In this document: one piece after another, positions 14,212 through 20,780 of the stretch | Layout of the letters: each line of letters opens with the position of its first letter | Numbering within the stretch: the first letter of the stretch is position 1 | Source of the DNA: an uncultured Oscillospiraceae bacterium | GTDB taxonomy: Bacteria > Bacillota > Clostridia > Oscillospirales > Oscillospiraceae | Length of the DNA stretch: 32,232 nucleotides | NCBI GenBank assembly: GCA_944385595.1 | Contig: CALWXY010000062.1 | Location: 1 to 32,232 of the forward strand | Direction of reading: 5' to 3' | Notes under the pieces: model-generated | What the model was told of the DNA's origin: nothing | Databases searched by the model: none | What the model saw: the letters and a program-made list of their open reading frames with translations, nothing else | Position numbers and translations under genes: made by a program

Positions 14212-14238
14212 GTAGCACTCTCGAGCGAAGAGTGCTAA
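14212..14238 (+). promoter_or_regulatory. CIRCE element (HrcA operator) before ftsH
   Basis: The sequence reads GTAGCACTC, nine bases, GAGTGCTAA. It differs from the CIRCE consensus (TTAGCACTC-N9-GAGTGCTAA) at one position. HrcA binds CIRCE to repress chaperone genes until heat stress. The site is 42 bases before the ftsH start, within the likely promoter/leader; the AT-rich stretch with possible -10 boxes (about 14236-14250) follows or overlaps it. Confidence 0.85.
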
Positions 14239-14279
14239 TATCTATATATAAAAATGTGACCTCCGAAAGGGCTGATACT

Positions 14280-16091
14280 ATGAATGAGGTAAAAACCCCG
14301 AAGAAACCGCTGCTTTACTATTACGTCATAGTCCTGCTGGTGCTGCTGCTGTTCAACTTCCTCGCTATGCCGTGGATAGCGCAGAACCAGATAGTCGACG
14401 TCGACTACAACACCTTCATAGAGATGACGGAAAACGGCGAGATAAGCCGCGCCGAGCTGCAGGACGCGACCAACCGCATACTGTTCACCGACACCAATGA
14501 GAAGATAGTCTACAAGACCGCCATGGTCGACGACCCCGACCTGATTTCCCGCCTTAATGACAACGGCGTGTCGTTCCGCGGCGAGGAGATCGAGCAGAGC
14601 TCCGGCTTTCTGAGCGCGCTGCTGTCGTGGGTGCTGCCTATGGTGATATTCATAGGTATAGGGCAGTACATGTCGCGCCGCTTCATGCAGAGGGCGGGCG
14701 GCCCGAACTCGATGATGTTCGGCAAGAACAGCGCCAAGGTGTACGTCAAGTCGTCGGACGGCATAAAATTCTCGGATGTCGCGGGCGAGGACGAGGCCAA
14801 GGACAATCTCCGCGAGATAGTCGACTACCTGCACGACCCGCAGAAATACCGGGAGATAGGCGCGTCGATGCCGAAGGGCATACTGCTGGTCGGCCCTCCG
14901 GGCACCGGCAAGACGATGCTTGCCAAGGCCGTCGCGGGCGAGGCGAACGTGCCGTTTTTCTCGATGTCCGGCTCCGAATTCGTCGAGATGTTCGTCGGCA
15001 TGGGCGCTGCCAAGGTGCGCGACCTCTTCAAGCAGGCGAAGGAGAAGGCGCCGTGCATAGTGTTCATCGACGAGATAGACGCCATAGGCAAAAAGCGCGA
15101 CGGCCAGCTCGGCGGCAACGACGAGCGCGAGCAGACGCTCAACCAGCTGCTCACGGAGATGGACGGCTTTGAGGACAACACCGGCGTCATCATCCTGGCG
15201 GCGACGAACCGCCCCGAGTCGCTCGACCCGGCGCTGACCCGCCCGGGCCGCTTCGACAGGCGCGTGCCCGTCGAGCTGCCCGACCTCAAGGGCCGCGAGG
15301 AGATACTGCGCGTCCACGCGAAGAAGATAAAGGTGGCCGACGACGTCGACTTCAACAGAATAGCTCGCATGGCCTCCGGCGCGTCGGGCGCGGAGCTTGC
15401 GAATATCGTGAACGAGGCGGCGCTGCGCGCGGTGCGCGGCGGCAGGCGCTTTGCCACCCAGGCCGACCTTGAGGAGAGCATAGAGGTGGTCATAGCGGGC
15501 TACCAGAAGAAAAACGCCATACTCACCGACGCGGAGAAGCGCATAGTCGCCTACCACGAGGTCGGCCACGCCATAGTTGCGGCGCGGCAGAGCGGCTCGG
15601 CCCCGGTGCAGAAGATAACCATAGTGCCGCGCACCTCCGGCGCACTGGGCTATACCATGCAGGTCGAGGAGGGCAACCACTACCTGATGAGCCGCGAGGA
15701 GCTGGAGAACAAAATCGCGACCTACACCGGCGGACGCGCGGCTGAGGAGCTGGTGTTCGGCTCGGTGACCACCGGCGCCTCCAACGACATCGAGCAGGCG
15801 ACGAAGCTCGCCCGCGCCATGATAACCCGCTACGGCATGAGCGACGACTTCGACATGGTCGCGCTTGAGACGGTGACGAACCAGTACCTCGGCGGCGACG
15901 CCTCGCTCGCCTGCTCGGCGAAGACCCAGGCGGACGTGGACGCGAAGGTCGTTGAGCTGGTTAAGCGCCAGCACCGTAAGGCTCTGGACATACTCGAGGC
16001 AAACCGCGCGAAGCTCGACGAGATAGCCTCCTGGCTGTACGAGAAGGAGACCATCACCGGCGACGAGTTCATGGCGATACTGAATAAGTAA
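14280..16091 (+). CDS. ftsH: ATP-dependent zinc metalloprotease FtsH
   Basis: The 603-residue membrane AAA+ protease degrades misfolded membrane proteins and short-lived regulators. Two membrane segments lie at about 11-31 and 109-128 with an extracytoplasmic domain between. The AAA domain has Walker A GPPGTGKT (205-212), Walker B IVFIDEID (260-267) and the arginine-finger region RPGRFDRR. The zinc site is HEVGH (426-430), with the third ligand expected in TTGASNDIEQA. I chose ATG 14280 because the MNEVKTPKK start precedes the first membrane segment. The CIRCE element just upstream predicts HrcA control. Confidence 0.97.
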   Translation: MNEVKTPKKPLLYYYVIVLLVLLLFNFLAMPWIAQNQIVDVDYNTFIEMTENGEISRAELQDATNRILFTDTNEKIVYKTAMVDDPDLISRLNDNGVSFRGEEIEQSSGFLSALLSWVLPMVIFIGIGQYMSRRFMQRAGGPNSMMFGKNSAKVYVKSSDGIKFSDVAGEDEAKDNLREIVDYLHDPQKYREIGASMPKGILLVGPPGTGKTMLAKAVAGEANVPFFSMSGSEFVEMFVGMGAAKVRDLFKQAKEKAPCIVFIDEIDAIGKKRDGQLGGNDEREQTLNQLLTEMDGFEDNTGVIILAATNRPESLDPALTRPGRFDRRVPVELPDLKGREEILRVHAKKIKVADDVDFNRIARMASGASGAELANIVNEAALRAVRGGRRFATQADLEESIEVVIAGYQKKNAILTDAEKRIVAYHEVGHAIVAARQSGSAPVQKITIVPRTSGALGYTMQVEEGNHYLMSREELENKIATYTGGRAAEELVFGSVTTGASNDIEQATKLARAMITRYGMSDDFDMVALETVTNQYLGGDASLACSAKTQADVDAKVVELVKRQHRKALDILEANRAKLDEIASWLYEKETITGDEFMAILNK

Positions 16092-16097
16092 TAACAA

Positions 16098-16131
16098 AAA
16101 AGCTCCGGAGGAAAATTCCTCCGGAGCTTTT
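16098..16131 (+). terminator. ftsH terminator, first copy of a repeated hairpin
   Basis: Sixteen-base arms (AAAAGCTCCGGAGGAA and its complement) surround an AA loop, ending in TTTT, seven bases after the ftsH stop. A near-identical hairpin recurs at 16225-16257. Confidence 0.8.
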
Positions 16132-16141
16132 GTCGCCCCGC

Positions 16142-16161
16142 TTTGCCGCCGCGGCGGCAAA
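16142..16161. repeat. Perfect 20-base palindrome
   Basis: TTTGCCGCCG is followed at once by its exact reverse complement. It lies between the two copies of the CTCCGGAGG hairpin. Function unknown. Confidence 0.5.
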
Positions 16162-16188
16162 ATATGCGCGAAGCGGAGCGCAATCTCT

Positions 16189-16221
16189 TTGCATTAAAAG
16201 GCGAAACGCCTTTTAATGCAA
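16189..16221. repeat. 15-base inverted repeat, AAA loop
   Basis: TTGCATTAAAAGGCG (16189-16203) and its exact complement (16207-16221) enclose AAA. It immediately precedes the second copy of the CTCCGGAGG hairpin. It may be part of a small mobile or processed intergenic repeat, since no gene uses it. Confidence 0.55.
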
Positions 16222-16224
16222 CAA

Positions 16225-16257
16225 AAAAAGCTCCGGAGGAAATTCCTCCGGAGCTTT
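16225..16257. repeat. Second copy of the CTCCGGAGG terminator-like hairpin
   Basis: It repeats the ftsH terminator with one fewer A in the loop, including the flanking A-run and TTTTGTCG. The duplicated block (hairpin plus GTCG) suggests local duplication or insertion of a terminator-shaped repeat. On the plus strand it gives ftsH a backup terminator. Confidence 0.6.
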
Positions 16258-16264
16258 TGTCGGC

Positions 16265-16291
16265 AAAAAGGCGGGCGACAAGTCGCCCGCC
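16265..16291 (-). terminator. Minus-strand terminator of the structured RNA
   Basis: A perfect ten-base GC-rich stem (16270-16279 with 16282-16291) has an AA loop followed, on the minus strand, by TTTTT (16265-16269). It lies at the 3' end of the candidate 6S RNA. Confidence 0.8.
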
Positions 16292-16441
16292 GCCCCGCGA
16301 ATGCCGTGGTGACCCAATTAGAACCTGCACGACTCGGCAGGTGGGTCGCCTCCTCACAGCTTCTCTGCTTCCAACTTCCAGGCGCGGTCAAAGCCGCCCC
16401 GGGAGGCCTGCAATTCACTGAGAGAGCCGGCGTCCCGTAGT
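16265..16441 (-). ncRNA. ssrS: Candidate 6S-like RNA
   Basis: A stretch of about 177 bases with no ORF folds like 6S RNA on the minus strand. A closing stem forms from CGGGACGCCGG (near 16427-16437) and CGGCATTCGCG (16296-16306). There is a large open central region. GGCCTCC (16402-16408) and GGAGGC (16348-16353) lead to an apical arm. A hairpin GACCCACCTGC...GCAGG...TGGGTC (16312-16347) lies on the 3' side of the bubble, as in Escherichia coli 6S. It ends at a strong terminator. 6S RNA binds RNA polymerase and mimics an open promoter. The 5' end and promoter are not clear to me. Folding was done by eye. Confidence 0.45.
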
Positions 16442-16553
16442 AAAAATGTGGGTTTAAATGGGTCAGTAAAAAATCCACGCACAACGCAGGGATTAAAAAC
16501 AGTATGAATCGCAAGCGCGATTATTTGTGGCCGGCGCGCCGGCGAAAGGGAAC
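16442..16553. other. Intergenic stretch upstream of the candidate RNA
   Basis: It contains a small hairpin (AATCGC AAGC GCGATT, about 16507-16522) and a 14-base GC palindrome (16530-16543), just downstream of the DUF1292 stop on the minus strand. No gene. The promoter of the candidate RNA, if it has its own, should lie here; only a weak TTTAAA (16453-16458) suggests a -10 box. Confidence 0.4.
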
Positions 16554-16838
16554 TTATTCCTCCTCTTCGTCGTCCAACAGCAGTGTCATGAAGGTCTCAT
16601 AGGCCTCATCCAGCTCGCTCTCGTCGTCGACGGTGGCGAAGATTTCTTCCCCGTTTTCCTCAATAACTTTCAGTATGACGTAGCCATAGTCGGGGTCATC
16701 CTCGCTCATATCAGCGGGGAAGAAGGCCATGTAGCTCCTGTCATCCACGTCGAAGGACATGATGAACTCGAGCTCGAGTTGATTGCCATCCTCGTCAGTG
16801 ACCGTGATGTAGTCGCTGCCGAACTCGTTTTGGCCCAT
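16554..16838 (-). CDS. DUF1292 family protein
   Basis: The 94-residue acidic protein fits DUF1292, a family widespread in Firmicutes and often near ruvX/alaS. Typical features are DYITVTDEDGNQLELEFIMSF near the N-terminus, a YMAFFP core strand, YGYVILKVIEENGEE and an acidic tail of repeated D/E. Function is unknown in the family. ATG 16838 is eight bases after GGAGG; the longer frame to 16877 lacks support. Unlike the common location, it sits next to the candidate RNA and the BofC-like gene. Confidence 0.85.
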   Translation of the reverse strand: MGQNEFGSDYITVTDEDGNQLELEFIMSFDVDDRSYMAFFPADMSEDDPDYGYVILKVIEENGEEIFATVDDESELDEAYETFMTLLLDDEEEE

Positions 16839-16971
16839 CGGAATCGCCTCCTCAGCAGGTGTGGACTTCCGTCCCACGGCTATATTGTAACTCAGCCTTC
16901 CGCAAAAATCAATCAGTCAAAACGCACAGTTATTGTCCGCTGCACATGTCGATGTAACAGAAATTGAGCTG

Positions 16972-17277
16972 TCACGAGCCCAGATCCTCGAGGATCCGCG
17001 CGAGCTCGTCATCATTTTCCACGAAAATGCCGTTTTCGAGGGCAGATCTGTCCGCCCGGGGCAGACTTTTCAGTTCGATTTCCGTCATTTTGACAGGGTC
17101 GCCCCCATCCGGCGGGAAAACGGCGACCTTCCCCTCCGCGGAGCCGACGATATAGCCCGGCGTCTCCGCCGCGCTCTCGACCTTCTCCGCCGGAGCTGCG
17201 GCCAGCGCAAAACCCGATACCGATAACGCCGCCGCTATCGCGGCGAGGCCCGCGGCAGTCCTGAATTTCATTTTCAT
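16972..17277 (-). CDS. Exported BofC C-terminal-like protein
   Basis: The 101-residue protein starts MKMKFRTAAGLAAIAAALS, a signal peptide ending near residue 27 (ALAAAPAEK). The mature part GYIVGSAEGKVAVFPPDGGDP...LPRADRSALENGIFVENDDELARILEDLGS matches the pattern of the BofC C-terminal domain, the intermembrane protein that tunes SpoIVB signalling in sporulation. ATG 17277 is eight bases after GGAGG. It is divergent from the penicillin-binding protein gene across about 150 bases. It lacks the N-terminal BofC domain, so the role may differ. Confidence 0.6.
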   Translation of the reverse strand: MKMKFRTAAGLAAIAAALSVSGFALAAAPAEKVESAAETPGYIVGSAEGKVAVFPPDGGDPVKMTEIELKSLPRADRSALENGIFVENDDELARILEDLGS

Positions 17278-17384
17278 AGGCAATACCTCCGCCAGTGATT
17301 TGTCATTGAGCATTCCCGAAAAGCCGCATATTTAAACGTATTCCGCCTTTCGCCGCCAAAACTGCATAGACCGTTGACAAGCTG

Positions 17385-17393
17385 TGATATAAT
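17385..17393 (+). promoter_or_regulatory. Extended -10 promoter of the penicillin-binding protein gene
   Basis: TGaTATAAT is a consensus extended -10 element, 35 bases before the start codon. A TTGACA lies too close (eight bases) to serve as its -35 box, so this promoter probably relies on the TG motif. Confidence 0.55.
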
Positions 17394-17428
17394 AGCCCTA
17401 ATGAGCATTCTCAGGAGGAACCAAGCTG

Positions 17429-19579
17429 ATGAACCTGTTCAAAAATAAAAAGACGAATAAGGCGGCAAAGACGGCCGCCTCAGCGGTCGCCTTCACCGTC
17501 GGCGGCACCGCGAGGCTCGTGCTCAAAACGCTGCTGACCGTCCTGCTCATCTTCCTCACGACGGGTATGATTTTCACCTGCATCTTCGCCGTGTACGTCA
17601 AAACCTGCCTCTCGTCCGACCTCGACATCAGGCTCGAGGACTTCTCCATGGATCTCAGCACCACGCTGTATTACGAGGACGACGGCGAGATCAAGGAGCT
17701 GACCTCGCTTTACAGCACGGTCAACCGCATCTGGGTCGACTACGACGAGATACCCGAGGATCTCGTCCACGCCGCCGTCGCCATCGAGGATCAGCGCTTC
17801 TACAAGCACAAGGGAGTCGACTGGTTCCGCACCGTCGGCGCCTTCGCCAACATGTTCCTCGGCATGAGGAGCGACTTCGGCGGCTCCACCATCACCCAGC
17901 AGCTGATTAAAAACATCACGCAGGAGGACGATATCACAGTCCAGCGCAAGCTGCTGGAGATATTCAGAGCGCTCGAACTGGAGAAAAACTACTCCAAGGA
18001 CGATATCATGCTCTGGTACCTCAACTTCATCTACCTCGGCAGCGGCTGCTACGGCGTCGAGGCCGCGTCGGAGACCTACTTCGGCAAGCACGTCAGCGAG
18101 CTGAGCCTCGCCGAGTGCGCGAGCCTCATAGGCATCACGAATAACCCCTCGCGCTACAGCCCCTACGCCGACGTCGAGGCCAACAAGGAGCGCCAGGAGA
18201 CCATACTCTGGGAGATGTACGACCAGGGCTATATCTCCCACGAGGAGTATGAGCAGGCCGTCGCGGAGGAGCTCACCTTCGTCCGCAGCGTCACCGAGAG
18301 CTACACCCAGGAGATCTACAGCTACTACGTCGAGACCGTCATAAACGACGTGCTCACCGACCTCATGGAGCAGAAGGGCATAAACCTCTCCACCGCCCGC
18401 CAGCTGCTCTACTCCGGCGGCTACCAGATCTACACCTGCATCGACATGGACATACAGAATCAGGTCGACACCATATATGAGAACATGGATAACCTGCCGA
18501 AATCCTGGGCGCCGTCCGAGCAGCAGTTCCAGTCGGCAATAGTCATCATGGATCAGTACACCGGCGAGATCAAGGCGCTCTCCGGCGGCACCGGCGAGAA
18601 GAAGGCCAACTTCGAGCTGAACCGCGTCGACTCCAAGCGCCCGCCCGGATCCTCGTTCAAGCCGCTGGCCGTGTACGGCCCGGCATTCGACGTCGGCCTC
18701 GTCACGCAGTACACCCAGGTGAACGACGCCGCCGACATAAAGCTCAGCGGCACCACCTGGTACCCGCGCAACTCCGGCGGCGGCAACCGCGGCATCACCA
18801 CCATCCGCCAGGGCATCATCTCGTCGCTCAACACCGTCGCGGCGCAGACGCTCGATAAGCTCTCGCTGCAGACCTCGTGGGACTACCTGATGAAAATGGG
18901 CTTCGACCTCGTCGAGAGCGACCTCAACTACGCCCCGCTGGCCCTCGGCCAGCTCTCCGAGGGCACGACGGTGCGGAATATGGCGCAGGCCTACACGGCC
19001 TTCGCCAACAAGGGCATAATGACCTACGGCCGCACCTACTCCCGCGTGCTCGACGCGCAGGGCAACGTCGTGCTCGAGAATAACCCCGAGACGGTGACCG
19101 TGTTCAAGGAGAACACCGCCGCCAACATCACCGACGTGCTTGAGGACGCCGTCACCTACGGCACCGGCTCCGCCGCCTACCTCGGCTTCATGCCGGTGGC
19201 CGGCAAGACCGGTACCACCAGCGCCGACTGCGACCGCTACTTCGTCGGCTACACGCCGTACTACGTCGCCACCGTCTGGACGGGCTACGATATGCCGGAG
19301 GCCATGCGCTTCTCGTCTAACCCCGCGGCGCAGATTTGGAAATCCATCATGGGCCCGATACACGAGGATCTTGAGTACGTCGCCTTCCCCACTCCCGTCA
19401 TAGGCGCGCCGACCAACATCTTCGGCGACCTCGAGGAAGAAGAGGAAGAGGAAGAAGAGGAGGAGAGCCCCTCCCCCAGCCCGTCGCCGAGCCCCTCGCC
19501 CAGCACCGCGCCGGAGAGCTCCCCCAGCCCGGACGTGAGCGCTCCCCCGGTCTCCAACTCCGATGTGATTGTGGGCTAG
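17429..19579 (+). CDS. Class A penicillin-binding protein (PBP1A-like)
   Basis: The 716-residue bifunctional peptidoglycan synthase has a cytoplasmic basic N-terminus and one membrane segment (about 34-57). The glycosyltransferase (GT51) domain carries catalytic Glu120 in AIEDQRFY and GGSTITQQLIKN (151-162). The transpeptidase domain carries Ser408 in SSFK (408-411), SLN (466-468) and KTGTT (593-597). All catalytic residues are present. The C-terminus is a run of eleven or so glutamates followed by Ser-Pro repeats, an extended surface tail. ATG 17429 follows AGGAGG. It polymerises and crosslinks the cell wall. Confidence 0.95.
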   Translation: MNLFKNKKTNKAAKTAASAVAFTVGGTARLVLKTLLTVLLIFLTTGMIFTCIFAVYVKTCLSSDLDIRLEDFSMDLSTTLYYEDDGEIKELTSLYSTVNRIWVDYDEIPEDLVHAAVAIEDQRFYKHKGVDWFRTVGAFANMFLGMRSDFGGSTITQQLIKNITQEDDITVQRKLLEIFRALELEKNYSKDDIMLWYLNFIYLGSGCYGVEAASETYFGKHVSELSLAECASLIGITNNPSRYSPYADVEANKERQETILWEMYDQGYISHEEYEQAVAEELTFVRSVTESYTQEIYSYYVETVINDVLTDLMEQKGINLSTARQLLYSGGYQIYTCIDMDIQNQVDTIYENMDNLPKSWAPSEQQFQSAIVIMDQYTGEIKALSGGTGEKKANFELNRVDSKRPPGSSFKPLAVYGPAFDVGLVTQYTQVNDAADIKLSGTTWYPRNSGGGNRGITTIRQGIISSLNTVAAQTLDKLSLQTSWDYLMKMGFDLVESDLNYAPLALGQLSEGTTVRNMAQAYTAFANKGIMTYGRTYSRVLDAQGNVVLENNPETVTVFKENTAANITDVLEDAVTYGTGSAAYLGFMPVAGKTGTTSADCDRYFVGYTPYYVATVWTGYDMPEAMRFSSNPAAQIWKSIMGPIHEDLEYVAFPTPVIGAPTNIFGDLEEEEEEEEEEESPSPSPSPSPSPSTAPESSPSPDVSAPPVSNSDVIVG

Positions 19580-19599
19580 CCCGAACGCCAAAAGCAAGA

Positions 19600-19643
19600 C
19601 CCGCAGACTGCATACATTCTCGCGGCCTGCGGGTTTGTTTTTT
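19600..19643 (+). terminator. Terminator after the penicillin-binding protein gene
   Basis: CCCGCAG (19600-19606) pairs with CTGCGGG (19627-19633), followed by TTTGTTTTTT. The loop is large and may contain inner pairing. Confidence 0.7.
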
Positions 19644-19760
19644 GCCTAAAATCGCAATTTTGAAATAAAAATGAGCTTTTTTTAGAAAAAAAGGAGGGAA
19701 AATCAGTCCGCATCGCGTATAAGAATAACAGAGACTTTTATTCCGCGGGAGGTGTCAGCC

Positions 19761-20765
19761 ATGCCCTGTCCACGAGAAGTCCGCGAGCAGCTCGAGGAGC
19801 TTATGATAGGCCCCTACGGCCAGCTCGCCAGAAACAGCCGGGGGCGCGAGAAGCCGGACAGAGTCTGCGAGATCCGCACCTGCTTTCAGCGCGATATCGA
19901 CAAAATCACGCACTGCAAGGCCTTCCGGCGCCTCAAACACAAGACGCAGGTCTTCCTCCAGCCGGAGGGCGACCACTACCGCACCCGCCTCACACACACG
20001 CTCGAGGTCTCGCGCATAGCGCGCACCATCACAAGGGCGCTGCGCCTGAACGAGGACCTCACCGAGGCCATCGCCCTCGGGCACGACCTCGGCCACACGC
20101 CGTTCGGCCACGCGGGCGAGCGCGCGATAAGGGAGATCTACCCGCCCGGCTTCCACCACTACGAGCAGAGCCTGCGCGTCGTCGACCTCATCGAAAAGGA
20201 GGGGCGCGGCCTCAACCTCTGCTATGAGACGCGCATGGGCATACTCCACCACACCCACGGCGCGCCGAACGACACGCTTGAGGCCATATCCGTGCGCCTT
20301 GCGGACAAAATCGCCTACATAAATCACGACGTGGACGACGCGATCAGAGCGGGTCTGCTCACAACGGAAAATCTGCCCGATGTCGTCCTCCGGCGCATAG
20401 GCCGCCGCCACAGCGAGAGAATAAACTCCATAATCAGCGACCTCATCGCCAACAGCACCGGCGGCGAGCTCAAAATGTCGCCGGAGATGTCCGAGGCTGT
20501 CGACGTTTTTCACGACTTCATGTACAAAAACGTCTACATGAATTCGACGGCAAAGGCCGAGGAGAGCAAGGTCTCGAATATAATATCGGGAATCTGGGAA
20601 TATTATGTCAACCACCCCGAGAAGCTCCCGCCGGAGTACGCGGCGATAGCAGAGCGCGAGGGGCTGCCTCGCGCGGTGTGCGACTATGTCTCAGGCATGA
20701 CTGATAAATACGCAATACGCAAATACAGCGAGATATTCATTCCCGCTGCGTGGATGGTATACTGA
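19761..20765 (+). CDS. dgt: Deoxyguanosinetriphosphate triphosphohydrolase-like protein
   Basis: The 334-residue HD-superfamily protein of the dGTPase/SAMHD1 type hydrolyses dNTPs to the nucleoside and triphosphate. Metal-site motifs are RTRLTHTLEVS (His79) and GHDLGHTPFGHAGE (His108-Asp109), with a later Asp in ADKIAYINHD. A regulatory helical C-terminus follows. ATG 19761 is eight bases after GGAGG; a GTG nine bases earlier touches that site. It lies 15 bases before the apparent dnaG start, probably as an operon with dnaG and rpoD, an order common in Clostridia. Confidence 0.93.
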   Translation: MPCPREVREQLEELMIGPYGQLARNSRGREKPDRVCEIRTCFQRDIDKITHCKAFRRLKHKTQVFLQPEGDHYRTRLTHTLEVSRIARTITRALRLNEDLTEAIALGHDLGHTPFGHAGERAIREIYPPGFHHYEQSLRVVDLIEKEGRGLNLCYETRMGILHHTHGAPNDTLEAISVRLADKIAYINHDVDDAIRAGLLTTENLPDVVLRRIGRRHSERINSIISDLIANSTGGELKMSPEMSEAVDVFHDFMYKNVYMNSTAKAEESKVSNIISGIWEYYVNHPEKLPPEYAAIAEREGLPRAVCDYVSGMTDKYAIRKYSEIFIPAAWMVY

Positions 20766-20780
20766 CAGGGGGCGAAAAAG

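Noticed and set aside
14280..16091. Altered zinc site in FtsH (HEVGH instead of HEAGH)
   Set aside because: It still satisfies HExxH; a Val at this position is a conservative change and the other motifs are intact.
14235..16160. Long open frames antisense to ftsH, the penicillin-binding protein gene, dnaG, rpoD and the CoA-disulfide reductase gene
   Set aside because: Each mirrors a conserved gene and encodes low-complexity sequence rich in Ala, Arg, Val and His; none has a convincing domain.
16265..16441. tmRNA, SRP RNA or tRNA in the structured region
   Set aside because: I see no CCA end or tag frame, no SRP tetraloop domain and no tRNA cloverleaf; the 6S-like fold fits better.
17373..17393. 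TTGACA upstream of TATAAT as a standard promoter
   Set aside because: The spacer is only eight bases; the extended -10 TG motif is a better explanation.
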